Positions 9,354-17,519 of a stretch of 64,000 bases of DNA are shown piece by piece. The notes below the pieces were generated by a model. The model made no database searches. It saw only the letters and a list, made by a program, of their open reading frames with translations, and was not told the DNA's origin. This stretch comes from Shewanella sairae (GTDB lineage Bacteria > Pseudomonadota > Gammaproteobacteria > Enterobacterales > Shewanellaceae). The first letter of the stretch is position 1. The number at the start of each line of letters is the position of its first letter. The stretch spans positions 1 to 64,000 of the forward strand of contig NZ_JAKILT010000003.1 in the NCBI RefSeq assembly GCF_023283535.1, read 5' to 3'. The position numbers and the translations under genes are program-made.

Positions 9354-9979
9354 GTATTACACCAAATAGATGGATTGCAAGTAAGGTCGTCTTGATTCAA
9401 ATCAGCTTTGACCAAGCCTTTATTCATTAACGAATAAAGAAAAGAACGGGTTTCAGCGATCGGAAGTTTATATTCACTCGCAATATCATGAAGTTGAACT
9501 TTACCTGACTTTCGAATCAACTGGAGCAACTCACGTTGAATATCGGTCACGCCATAAATACCAGAGTATCGGTGTAGTAATTTGAGGTTATTTAAGATTG
9601 GATTTACACGGATTTGCTTGTCTGTAACGAGTATCAGCTCAGTACCAAGTAGCCGAGCAGCCTCTTTTTTAGCTACAAACTTTGCTCTAAAAACTGGATC
9701 GAATGTCTTACTGTAAGGTTTATATTCATGAAACTTTGTCGTCCCATCAATATAGCGAAGTATCGCGTCCGGTGTATAAGGTAATCTTTTACCCTCAAAA
9801 CAGTAATAAAACCCTTCTGGTTGACTGCCAAAAGTCTCGATATTCTCATTATATTCATGATGGAAACATGCATCGAACTCCAATGTGCTCTCACACATTA
9901 TCGTTTCGCTCACTTTTGCACTCGCGAATTTAAAAACGTTTTTATTGGGCGAAGGCTTGCGTAAATTCCGAATATACAT
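9350..9979 (-). CDS. tnsA: TnsA-type endonuclease
   Basis: A 209-residue nuclease that cleaves the 5' strands at the transposon ends, making transposition cut-and-paste. The N-terminal restriction-endonuclease fold carries E34 (STLEFDACFH), D71 (YTPDAIL) and the E-x-K pair at 85-87 (HEYKP), matching the E-D-K catalytic set of TnsA. The C-terminal half (~residues 120-200) is a winged-helix TnsC-contact region. The ATG at 9979 is chosen; a TTG two codons earlier is possible. It is the first gene inside the right end, with 212 bp of end repeats in front that must also carry the promoter. Confidence 0.88.
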   Translation of the reverse strand: MYIRNLRKPSPNKNVFKFASAKVSETIMCESTLEFDACFHHEYNENIETFGSQPEGFYYCFEGKRLPYTPDAILRYIDGTTKFHEYKPYSKTFDPVFRAKFVAKKEAARLLGTELILVTDKQIRVNPILNNLKLLHRYSGIYGVTDIQRELLQLIRKSGKVQLHDIASEYKLPIAETRSFLYSLMNKGLVKADLNQDDLTCNPSIWCNT

Positions 9980-10037
9980 GGACAAAACTCGAGCGACATC
10001 AGTACGCTTAGTGTATAGTTGCTCGATATTTTGTCAA

Positions 10038-10191
10038 ATTTGTCAGTCTATGCTTTAACTTTAAATTCAAGCAATTGATTTATATGAAATTGAATTGTGT
10101 ACTTAAAATACAAAACACCATTTTATGTCAAACTATGCTTTAAATTTGTCATGCTATGGTTATCTTATGTCAATGTATGCTTTCAGCGACA
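10038..10191. repeat. Transposon right end with four TnsB-type binding repeats
   Basis: Four copies of a ~22-bp repeat with core TGTCAnnnTATGCTTT have their TGTCA at 10041, 10126, 10147 and 10168. The last three are spaced exactly 21 bp apart, two helical turns; the first is 85 bp away (close to four such units). The copy at 10147 is the most divergent (CTATGGTTAT). The outermost repeat runs into the terminus GCGACA ending at 10191. Read inward, the terminus begins TGTCGCTG. The next 5 bp (10192-10196, GCTTT) would be one copy of the expected target duplication. Confidence 0.82.
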
Positions 10192-10222
10192 GCTTTTTTA
10201 ACAATAATTCTTACTTATTTTA

Positions 10223-10984
10223 CTAAGCCGTCATTGCCGCTTTTACATAAACATCGAAACGGTTTTTCTTGGTGGCAATCACCATGCTAGGTTTTGCACC
10301 ATCTAAATCATCGGCATAATCAGGGCGTTTAACTACTACGCGCTTTGTGGCAAGTCCCATCGCAGGCGCTAGTAAACCATCGGCATCAAGATCGGCGCCG
10401 ACTAAAGACTGGAACACGCGCATCTCTTTCTTTACTAAAGCCGATTTCTCACGGTGCGGATACATAGGGTCTAAATAAACCACATCGACTTCGGTGTTCG
10501 ACGCTTTAGCTGCATCGGCTAATGAGTCAATACTTGAGCCATGAAACAAGCTCATACGCTGTTGCATCCAACTACCAATTTCAGCGTCTTCATAGGCGCG
10601 GCGCAGGCCATCTTCTAATAGCGCAGCCACTATTGGATGACGCTCAACCATTAATACCTTGCAACCAAGGCTTGCTAATACAAAGGCATCACGGCCAAGG
10701 CCTGCTGTGCCATCAACCACGGTAGGTGTGACACCTTGCTTAAGACCTACGGCTTTTGCGATTGATTGACCACGACCACCACCAAATTTACGGCGATGGG
10801 CCACTGCGCCAGAAACGAAATCCACCGAAATGCCTTTTAGCTTCGGCTCATCACGCTTAATTAGCGTCAGGATATTATCTTCAAATACCAACTCAAACTC
10901 GGCGTCTGGATCATAAACCAATCCCCAGCGTTCGCAGGCGGATTCGATTGTTGGGTAATGGCGATTAAAGAAAATGCGGGTCAC
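10223..10984 (-). CDS. rsmJ: 16S rRNA (guanine-1516-N2)-methyltransferase RsmJ
   Basis: A 253-residue SAM-dependent methyltransferase that modifies G1516 of 16S rRNA. The RsmJ hallmark [20 protein letters not shown] lies at residues ~55-75, the SAM-binding [11 protein letters not shown] at ~91-101, and the catalytic-loop [11 protein letters not shown] at ~170-180. The start is GTG at 10984; no in-frame ATG lies close upstream. The gene is complete, although a transposon sits 31 bp past its stop, so the insertion spared the function, as expected for an attachment-site gene. In many relatives rsmJ is next to prlC; here prlC is 21 kb away at 31825-33864. Confidence 0.93.
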   Translation of the reverse strand: MTRIFFNRHYPTIESACERWGLVYDPDAEFELVFEDNILTLIKRDEPKLKGISVDFVSGAVAHRRKFGGGRGQSIAKAVGLKQGVTPTVVDGTAGLGRDAFVLASLGCKVLMVERHPIVAALLEDGLRRAYEDAEIGSWMQQRMSLFHGSSIDSLADAAKASNTEVDVVYLDPMYPHREKSALVKKEMRVFQSLVGADLDADGLLAPAMGLATKRVVVKRPDYADDLDGAKPSMVIATKKNRFDVYVKAAMTA

Positions 10985-11212
10985 AATTAGGCTCTATGTT
11001 TGAGTGTTAACCTGCAGATAATACCACTCCTCGCTAAGAAACCATATCAGCCGCCAATGCCTGTTTTGCATAAATCAGGCTTATTTTGTTGGTTTTAGCT
11101 CCTAAAAAAGCCTCAAAACAGCTCAAAGCAACTGAAATCGACCTAAAAAACTTCAAGATGCCTATAAGTAGGTAGGCGTTCACATCCTAGTCAATTTGCA
11201 TCAGGCACACTT

Positions 11213-11240
11213 TTGCCGTCGTTGATAAATCAAACGGCAA
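11213..11240 (+). promoter_or_regulatory. Inverted repeat in the cytochrome leader
   Basis: TTGCCGT (11213-11219) and ACGGCAA (11234-11240) form a 7-bp stem enclosing TTGAT-AA-ATCAA-like sequence, 26 bp before the cytochrome start. It may be an operator or an mRNA hairpin affecting translation. The rest of the 10985-11263 gap shows no other structure I can name. Confidence 0.35.
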
Positions 11241-11266
11241 TAAAAGAAATAAAAGAGAGATAAGTG

Positions 11267-13558
11267 ATGATGAACGCAAACAAATTTAAAACAAGCTTGT
11301 GCTACGCCACGCTTGTTGCCGCTTGCTCAATGAGTATGGTGGCATGTTCGGGTGACGACGGCAAAGACGGTGAAGATGGCCAGCCTGGCGGTAACGTTAG
11401 CACCACAGCAGAAGTGCTAACCTTAACGCTAACAAGCACCACGATTACCGACAACACCCTAAGCATCGACTTCAGTGCTGAGAACGAGCTAGCGATTCCG
11501 GTAATTAAAATTGCCGCGATTAAAGTCAATGCCGCGCAGTTACTGCCACAAATTGAAGGCGAGCGCTCACAATGGCAAAAGCTCGCAGGCGAAACTTGTT
11601 CACCCGCTAAAGGCTGTGAAGGCACCTTAGTTGATAACATGGATGGTAGTTACCGCTACACCATGAATGCAGCGCTATCTACGGGTGAAGTAAGCCATAA
11701 CAGTGACTTCACTCAACGCGTGCTATTTAGCGTATTAGCAACTGACAGCCTACCAGCCACTGAAGTGATCACTGACTTTAAAGTTGATGGCAGTGAAGTC
11801 GCCGATAACCGCGGCATCATTGATGGTAGCTCATGCTTGAGCTGTCACGACGATATCGCGTCTATTAAGCATGGCGGCGCTAACATTGAAAACTGTGCTA
11901 GCTGCCACACCAGCAACAACATGGACAACCCAGAGATGGTTTGGCCGGTACTGGCTCACACCGCTCATATCGGTATTACTCCGCAAGCGCTGGGTAACTG
12001 TACCACTTGTCACGCTAAAGAAGTCAGCGAAGCAGAGCTACAAGCGACTAACTGGAACTTAGTACCAACCCGTGAAACTTGCTCTAGCTGTCACGATATG
12101 ACAACGAATCCAGTGTATGACCACAGCACCCAACCAGATAACGGTAGCTGCTTGACCTGTCACTCACCAGAGAACACTTATGACGTTCATATGAGTAAGT
12201 CAGAAAAAGCGGTAGCAGAAGATCAGCGTAATATCGTCAATATCAGCCTAGAGCAAGCCAAGCTTGTTGAGCAAGACGGTGAGCATTACGCTGAAATTAG
12301 CTTCGCCCTACTTGATCGCCAAGGTGAACGTATTAGCGTTGCCAACAACAATCCTGCCGACGCAGACTGGATTAAAAACCTACAGCTTTATGTTAACTGG
12401 GGCACCTCAGTCGACTTCACCACCAGCCGTGGTTACAGTATTTTTGTTAAGAGTAACAAAAAAGACATTACCCAAGACGGTAGCGGTGATACTCCAGCAG
12501 GCGAGCGTAAGCGTACTCCACTACATGGCTCACAAGACAATGTGTTTACTTACCTAATGGGTCCAATTGTTACTCAAGACGCTATCTCAGGCGACTTGAT
12601 TGATGATGCTGGTTTTATCACTAACCGCTTTATTTACTGCTTCGATAGCGCGCAAAATCTAGTGAGCTGTGATCAAGCAGGCCACACTAAAAATGCTGAA
12701 GCCAACAAGCGTTGGTTCTTTGATAAAAATGGCCTAACCGATGCGCCAGAAGCTAAGCGACCGGTGATTGTAAGCAACAAAACCTGTGGTACTTGCCATG
12801 GTTACGACGAGTTTAACGATAATACCGAGCTTGCTTGTCGTAACTGCCATAGCCGCAAGACTGAGATCAACAAAGAACTAGCCGATACCACTTGTTTCTC
12901 TGGTCACGACCATGATGAACTTGGCGAGCATATTCGTCCGTTTGAAGAACGTGCCATGGTAGCTAAAGGTAAGCCAGGCTTCTTAAGCTCAACTGCCGAT
13001 ATCGTTGACCCATGTTTAGCCTGTCATAACCCGAATACCCCGCCGACTCAGGCAATTCGCGAAATGCACACCAAACCAAGTGATTGGGATTATGTTGAGC
13101 AGTTAACCGTGAGCCACCCTGACCACAAGGTATGGATGCACTCATTGCATACTAACCAACGTGCGACTCAAGACCGTGAAAACGGCGTGCGTAATATTGA
13201 GTTCCCAGCGGATAAAGCTAACTGTTACCGCTGCCACGAAGGCGATACCTTTGGTGTTGACCGTCTAACAGCTGTGGGTCGTCCATTAGCACTAGATTTA
13301 GATTACAACCCGGATTCACGTGCTCACCCAGCAACAGATATCACAGTGGACGCCTACACCTCTCCGGTTTCAGCAACTTGTTATGCTTGTCACGCTAAGC
13401 AAGAAGACGCTAACGGTAAGATGGTGATCAACAAAGCCGTACGTGCTCATATGGAGCAAAACGGTGGTCGCTTTGGTGTTGCAGCTAACGAGCTACAAGT
13501 TGAATCTTGCGGTGTTTGCCACTCTATCAACAACCTTAAACAGGTACACAAGCTTTAA
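11267..13558 (+). CDS. OmcA/MtrC-family undecaheme outer-membrane lipoprotein cytochrome
   Basis: A 763-residue extracellular electron-transfer protein. A lipoprotein signal ends at MVAC|SGDDG, followed by a Gly-rich collagen-like stretch (GDDGKDGEDGQPGG). Eleven CxxCH heme motifs are seen, five at ~190-300 (CLSCH, CASCH, CTTCH, CSSCH, CLTCH) and six at ~506-750 (CGTCH, CRNCH, CLACH, CYRCH, CYACH, CGVCH). A twelfth, CFSGH near 543, lacks the second Cys. The 5+6 layout is that of UndA rather than the 5+5 of MtrC and OmcA. No mtrA or mtrB homologue is next to it, so it would need porin-cytochrome partners encoded elsewhere. ATG 11267 or 11270 is preferred over GTG 11264, with AGAGAGA upstream. 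A strong terminator follows. Confidence 0.9.
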   Translation: MMNANKFKTSLCYATLVAACSMSMVACSGDDGKDGEDGQPGGNVSTTAEVLTLTLTSTTITDNTLSIDFSAENELAIPVIKIAAIKVNAAQLLPQIEGERSQWQKLAGETCSPAKGCEGTLVDNMDGSYRYTMNAALSTGEVSHNSDFTQRVLFSVLATDSLPATEVITDFKVDGSEVADNRGIIDGSSCLSCHDDIASIKHGGANIENCASCHTSNNMDNPEMVWPVLAHTAHIGITPQALGNCTTCHAKEVSEAELQATNWNLVPTRETCSSCHDMTTNPVYDHSTQPDNGSCLTCHSPENTYDVHMSKSEKAVAEDQRNIVNISLEQAKLVEQDGEHYAEISFALLDRQGERISVANNNPADADWIKNLQLYVNWGTSVDFTTSRGYSIFVKSNKKDITQDGSGDTPAGERKRTPLHGSQDNVFTYLMGPIVTQDAISGDLIDDAGFITNRFIYCFDSAQNLVSCDQAGHTKNAEANKRWFFDKNGLTDAPEAKRPVIVSNKTCGTCHGYDEFNDNTELACRNCHSRKTEINKELADTTCFSGHDHDELGEHIRPFEERAMVAKGKPGFLSSTADIVDPCLACHNPNTPPTQAIREMHTKPSDWDYVEQLTVSHPDHKVWMHSLHTNQRATQDRENGVRNIEFPADKANCYRCHEGDTFGVDRLTAVGRPLALDLDYNPDSRAHPATDITVDAYTSPVSATCYACHAKQEDANGKMVINKAVRAHMEQNGGRFGVAANELQVESCGVCHSINNLKQVHKL

Positions 13559-13601
13559 GGTGAAACCAAAAAGTAATTGATGTCCCTGCAAAAGATATCA
13601 A

Positions 13602-13633
13602 GCAGCCCAACGTTTTACGTTGGGCTGCAACTT
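13602..13633 (+). terminator. Strong intrinsic terminator after the cytochrome gene
   Basis: GCAGCCCAACGT (13602-13613) pairs perfectly with ACGTTGGGCTGC (13617-13628) across a TTT loop, followed by AACTTTTT. It separates the cytochrome gene from the downstream regulator. It rules out translation of the regulator from codons this far upstream. Confidence 0.88.
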
Positions 13634-13838
13634 TTTAATCAAGCGCAAAATTACCCTGTTAAACATTCCGCCAGCATTTGGCACTTGTATGTGTAAATCG
13701 ATTTTATCAAAGCGACAAACTTATGCGCCAGCTGGCAACCTTGATGGAAAGCTGGAAGTGGATCAAAGTTTACGGGCAAAGATTTCCTCAGAAATAGACC
13801 TAAGAATATACTCAATTAGATACCTGTTTTATAAGAGA

Positions 13839-15080
13839 ATGCCTGTGCAATTAACACCAACGCTAAGCTTAAACGTGACTCAACAGTACCTTATTGATGC
13901 TGAGGACTCGTCACGTATTGAACTCAGCTATGCCGAAACAGCCGTTCTGCAATTGATGCTTAAGCATCAAGGCACTCTCATTACCCGCGAGGCCTTACTA
14001 GAAGCTGGTTGGCACGACCGTGTGGTTTCCCCCTCATCATTGCAGCAGTGCATTAGCGTGTTGAGAAAAAAACTCGCCAACTATCCAGATATTGAGCTAA
14101 AAACCATTCCTAGGCATGGTTATGTATTGCACTTAGCAGCAAAAGACTCAGCATCGACAAAACTCTTGCGACCTAAAGCCGCCGTGCTATTTGCTATCGC
14201 AGTCATCCTGTTTGGGCTATTAGTCGGCTACGCTTATTTTACTCATCAACAAGCGCCTTACAGCGAGAGCTACATCAGCAGCAAATTAAGCCAAGCCGCG
14301 GGTGATATAAAGGTTCTTACGCCTGCTGCAGATAAAGCATTGAGCGGAAATGAAGTTAACCAGCGCCTAAGCAATCAAATTGGCTATGAACCAAACTGGC
14401 AAGCACCTTTCAAACAATTTAGTAGCTTTGCACTGTTAAATCAGCAGATGGACAACTTTGCTATTTGCCCCGATTACCAAAACAATCAATGTAGCGGTAA
14501 TCAGCTGATCAATATCAGTAGTGAAAAAGACCACGGTAGTCAGCTGGTGTTATCAGACTTTTTGACCACCAAAATACGTATGGAGCAAAAAACCTATAAT
14601 AAGCTAACCCTACCTGAACTGAACAAACATCGGGGCGATCTTAAAGAGCAGATCTATCATGGCGATTTGTACTTCTCTATTGATGACCACCGCCTTGTTC
14701 GCAGCGACATTCGTATTTCATTAGTCGATCTCGCGCCAGATAACGGCATCTTCTATTTCGCCGCCTGTATCACCGATGAAGACTGCTATACCACACCGAT
14801 CCGTTACGAGATCCGCGGTCAATTTAAGCGCACCACCGAAAAATGGCAGCAGCGCAGAGTCGAGCGTTTCGATATCGACGTCAGTAAAACCACGCTGTCT
14901 TCCCCGAATGCCCTATCTGACACCGCGCAAACCATCTACCTCGCGCTGAGAAAACAACATTTAACTCAAGCAGAGCTAAGCTTTTATCGCATTTATCAAG
15001 ATGACGGTACCGCTGTTTGGCAACTGCCGTTGGTGAACGATAACATCATGTGGATGCAACGCCAGACACTCAAATTATGA
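13839..15080 (+). CDS. CadC/ToxR-like membrane-anchored transcription regulator
   Basis: A 413-residue one-component regulator. Residues ~5-105 form an OmpR/PhoB-type winged helix (LSYAETAVLQLMLKHQGTLI, then GWHDRVVSPSSLQQCISVLRKKL and IPRHGYVL). A single membrane segment AAVLFAIAVILFGLLVGYAY (~117-136) precedes a ~275-residue periplasmic sensor domain with several Cys pairs that I do not recognise. The ATG at 13839 is chosen because the frame further upstream overlaps the preceding terminator. The gene is co-directional with the cytochrome gene and 280 bp from it. Regulation of that cytochrome is possible but only inferred from adjacency. Confidence 0.8.
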   Translation: MPVQLTPTLSLNVTQQYLIDAEDSSRIELSYAETAVLQLMLKHQGTLITREALLEAGWHDRVVSPSSLQQCISVLRKKLANYPDIELKTIPRHGYVLHLAAKDSASTKLLRPKAAVLFAIAVILFGLLVGYAYFTHQQAPYSESYISSKLSQAAGDIKVLTPAADKALSGNEVNQRLSNQIGYEPNWQAPFKQFSSFALLNQQMDNFAICPDYQNNQCSGNQLINISSEKDHGSQLVLSDFLTTKIRMEQKTYNKLTLPELNKHRGDLKEQIYHGDLYFSIDDHRLVRSDIRISLVDLAPDNGIFYFAACITDEDCYTTPIRYEIRGQFKRTTEKWQQRRVERFDIDVSKTTLSSPNALSDTAQTIYLALRKQHLTQAELSFYRIYQDDGTAVWQLPLVNDNIMWMQRQTLKL

Positions 15081-15136
15081 TCCCTTGCCTGAGTTGATAT
15101 ATAATCTAACCTCTGTTCCTTTAGGCTAAAAACTCC

Positions 15137-15979
15137 ATGTTAAGTTATCGTCACGGCTACCACGCTGGCAATTATGCCGATGTTCTCAAGCACGCTATTT
15201 TGCTACAAGTGCTTAAACTCATGCACAAAAAAGATAAGCCAATGGCTTATATCGACACCCATGCAGGCGCAGGCGGTTATGCATTAACTGACGAGTTTTC
15301 AAAGAAAACCGGCGAATACCTAGACGGTGTTGCCAGACTTTGGGAAAGAACCGACTTACCAGAGTCTTTAGTGCAGTACATCGAAGACGTAAAACACTTC
15401 AACCAAGGTAAACAAGAGTTAGAATTTTACCCTGGCTCACCTGCTTTTGTTGATATGAACATGCGTGAAAAAGACCGCATGGTATTGCACGAACTACACG
15501 GTACTGACTATTTAACCCTTGAAGAACAATACACTGGTGATCGTGCAGTTCGTGTTATCAAAGGTGATGGCCTTAAAGGTCTGATTGCTGCTGTGCCACC
15601 ACTTGAGCGTCGCGGTGTGATTTTGATCGATCCAAGTTACGAGATCAAAACCGACTACCAAGATGTTGCTAAGGCAATTATTAAAGCTCACAAACGCTTT
15701 GCCACTGGCGTATACATGCTGTGGTATCCGGTTGTGGATCGCGAGCAAACCGAAGGCATGCTTAAGCTGCTTGCTGAAAGTGGCATCAAAAACCAATTAC
15801 GTATCGAGCAAGCGATTAAGCCGGATAGTAATGAATTTGGTATGACGGCAGCCGGTCTGTGGATCATTAACCCACCATGGCAGCTAGATACTACCGCTAA
15901 AGAGATGCTGGATTATTTAGAACGTCGCCTTGGCCATAACGGTGGCAAAACTATCGTTAAGCAAGAAGTGCCTGAGTAA
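15137..15979 (+). CDS. rlmJ: 23S rRNA (adenine-2030-N6)-methyltransferase RlmJ
   Basis: A 280-residue SAM-dependent enzyme that methylates A2030 of 23S rRNA. The characteristic start MLSYRHGYHAGNYADVLKH is followed by the SAM-binding YIDTHAGAGGY at ~38-48 and the motif IV region ILIDPSYE near 163-170. Family members normally read DPPY there; here the second Pro is Ser (codon AGT in GATCCAAGTTAC). Length matches the E. coli enzyme. The gene stands alone, and the next 176 bp hold CTAG-rich repeats. Confidence 0.93.
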   Translation: MLSYRHGYHAGNYADVLKHAILLQVLKLMHKKDKPMAYIDTHAGAGGYALTDEFSKKTGEYLDGVARLWERTDLPESLVQYIEDVKHFNQGKQELEFYPGSPAFVDMNMREKDRMVLHELHGTDYLTLEEQYTGDRAVRVIKGDGLKGLIAAVPPLERRGVILIDPSYEIKTDYQDVAKAIIKAHKRFATGVYMLWYPVVDREQTEGMLKLLAESGIKNQLRIEQAIKPDSNEFGMTAAGLWIINPPWQLDTTAKEMLDYLERRLGHNGGKTIVKQEVPE

Positions 15980-15984
15980 AAGAT

Positions 15985-16170
15985 AGAGCCTAGGAAAGCA
16001 AAGAAAGGTCCTAGGCGCGAGGCTCTAGACCCTAGGAAAAGCTAAGACGGAAAAGCAACAATCAAAAGATGTCTGTCTCAACGAGTCAGTTTTGACCTTG
16101 CTTTTAAGCTTTAAGCTTTTCCTAGCAGGTGCGTAGCACCGCCCTAGCAGTGAGCCTACGAACGCCCTAG
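15985..16170. repeat. CTAG-rich intergenic repeat with long inverted arms
   Basis: CTAGGAAAAGCT (16032-16043) and AGCTTTTCCTAG (16114-16125) are perfect 12-bp inverted arms 70 bp apart. Further CCTAG units occur at about 15991, 16011, 16142 and 16163. Similar CTAGG-rich sequence recurs at 55013-55060 in this window. It looks like a dispersed genomic repeat; no gene is seen in it. Confidence 0.5.
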
Positions 16171-16416
16171 TACCTGATGCCTATAAGTACTCTTGACCAT
16201 CATTAACTTGACGGCTAAACACGCCAAAATGGCATTGATGATCCCAACCTCAGTATCTCTATTATTCGCTGATGCAGCGGAGCTACCGCCAATCACTTGT
16301 CGTTGTTCTCTTTGCTCAGCGTTACCGTGAGCAGCGCTAACAAAATCACAGCCGGCATTAGTCACTGAGTTTGATGAACAGCCCGTTGCCACAATACTCA
16401 TCAGCATTATCATCAC
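16156..16416 (-). CDS. Small predicted lipoprotein
   Basis: An 86-residue protein I cannot assign. The short hydrophobic start MMIMLMSIVATGCSSNSVTN carries a lipobox-like ATGC|SS at the end, so the mature form would begin at Cys13. The rest is polar, then has an apolar stretch IINAILACLAVKLMMV. AAAGGA stands ~6 bp before a GTG-ATG-ATG cluster, which supports translation. It lies between rlmJ and a LysR gene without operon partners. It could be a lineage-specific envelope lipoprotein. Confidence is limited by the short signal and overlap with repeat sequence. Confidence 0.5.
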   Translation of the reverse strand: MMIMLMSIVATGCSSNSVTNAGCDFVSAAHGNAEQREQRQVIGGSSAASANNRDTEVGIINAILACLAVKLMMVKSTYRHQVLGRS

Positions 16417-16537
16417 AGTCCTTTGTACTGCTTTTGCCTAAACCTTTGCACCAATCTCTTCTCTCCAATTCCTGATAAAGCCAACAAGCTGCTACCAGCA
16501 TCAATATGATTATGTTTACTCACATGTGTCACTGAAA

Positions 16538-17416
16538 CTAATGTAATACTGAATGTAACTCATCAAACAGCCAGTGCATCACCGGGCCGATTTGCTTATC
16601 TCGGCGGTTTACCACGCCCATTTCCACCAACAATGGCTCGGTAATATATTCGGTTGAAAGCTCTTTTAGAGCTTCAATGTACCAGTCTGATTTAGCCACA
16701 TGTTCTGGCACTAACGCCCAACCTACGCCCTGTAAAACCAAAGCAACAATGTAATAGTAGCTATCGATATACCAATAATTTGCCGATAACGTTGCTGTTT
16801 GTGACTGCCCGGTAATATCGCAAATAGCCAACTGCCTATATTGCATCAGCTGCTCTAATGTCGGCGCGGGGCAAGCAGCTAAAGGGTGAGAGGGGGCGAC
16901 CACCAAACTTTGTTTAAACTGACCAATCGACATAAAATCGAGCGAGTCTGGCAGCATGGTCGAGGAGTGAAACATAATGCCGATATCGGCGCGCCCGGCA
17001 TCCACCCATGCACCAATATCTTCTTGCGAACCATTGATGATGGTGAGCTTCAACAGCGGAAACTGTGTCGATATACGCTGAAATAACGCTTCAAATGCTG
17101 TCACCGGCACAGCTTCATCCATGGCAACAGTCAGCGAGATCTCCTCACCTGAGGTGACCGTCATTGCACGGGCATTTAAGCGTTGGCATTGCGCTAATAC
17201 CGATTGTGCTTCGATAAACATCTCTTCACCAAGTGTCGTAAGCACTGGTAGCTTGGCGCTACGATCAAACAACTCAAAGCCAAGATCTGCCTCTAAGTTA
17301 CTCACCGCGGTACTTATACGCGACTGCGCTTTACCCATTTTTCGCGCCGCAGCGGAAAATGAGCCTAGCTTTACCGAGTTTACAAATGCATTAAGCTCAT
17401 CAATCGTCCAGTTCAT
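16538..17416 (-). CDS. LysR-family transcription regulator
   Basis: A 292-residue regulator. The N-terminal winged helix at residues 3-60 (WTIDELNAFVNSVKLGSFSAAARKMGKAQSRIS) matches the LysR HTH. A type 2 periplasmic-binding fold effector domain follows (~90-290). It is divergent from the MATE exporter gene, with a 103-bp shared gap, the arrangement typical of a LysR regulator and its target. The effector is unknown. The plus-strand open frame over its start is a shadow of the conserved HTH coding. Confidence 0.9.
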   Translation of the reverse strand: MNWTIDELNAFVNSVKLGSFSAAARKMGKAQSRISTAVSNLEADLGFELFDRSAKLPVLTTLGEEMFIEAQSVLAQCQRLNARAMTVTSGEEISLTVAMDEAVPVTAFEALFQRISTQFPLLKLTIINGSQEDIGAWVDAGRADIGIMFHSSTMLPDSLDFMSIGQFKQSLVVAPSHPLAACPAPTLEQLMQYRQLAICDITGQSQTATLSANYWYIDSYYYIVALVLQGVGWALVPEHVAKSDWYIEALKELSTEYITEPLLVEMGVVNRRDKQIGPVMHWLFDELHSVLH

Positions 17417-17519
17417 CGTTCACTCGCTCGTCTATACCAAAAACAGATAGTAACTAACTTTATTCAATCTTAAATACAGAGTAACTTGCCGAGCTTTATT
17501 GTTCAATATTGATATTCCT

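Larger units (their letters stand above)
1..10191. mobile_element. Tn7-like transposon, right part (left end outside window)
   Basis: The tnsA-tnsB-tnsC genes run leftward from a terminal repeat region whose last bases (ACA at 10189-10191) are the complement of the TGT that begins Tn7-family ends. The tnsA-side end faces the 3' end of rsmJ, 31 bp past its stop, as Tn7 faces glmS. Cargo seen inside: IS3 fragment, type III restriction-modification remnant, XRE regulator, winged-helix protein and helicase. No second end with matching repeats was found between 1 and 9985, so the left end is taken to lie outside the window. That the cargo all belongs to this element is inference. No TniQ, Cas gene or CRISPR array is present in the visible part. 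Confidence 0.8.

Noticed and set aside
9673-9933. Overlapping frames of 73-76 codons in both directions over tnsA
   Set aside because: They are shadows within the TnsA catalytic coding region and lack ribosome-binding sites.
11222-11233. FNR-like TTGAT-AA-ATCAA before the cytochrome gene
   Set aside because: The spacer is 2 bp rather than the 4 bp FNR needs, so I list only the surrounding hairpin.
11302-11640. 112-codon minus-strand frame inside the cytochrome gene
   Set aside because: Antisense shadow of the lipoprotein N-terminal region; no start signals.
13620-13838. Longer start of the CadC-like regulator
   Set aside because: The first codons overlap the cytochrome terminator stem, and the encoded leader has no similarity to the winged-helix start; ATG 13839 is preferred.
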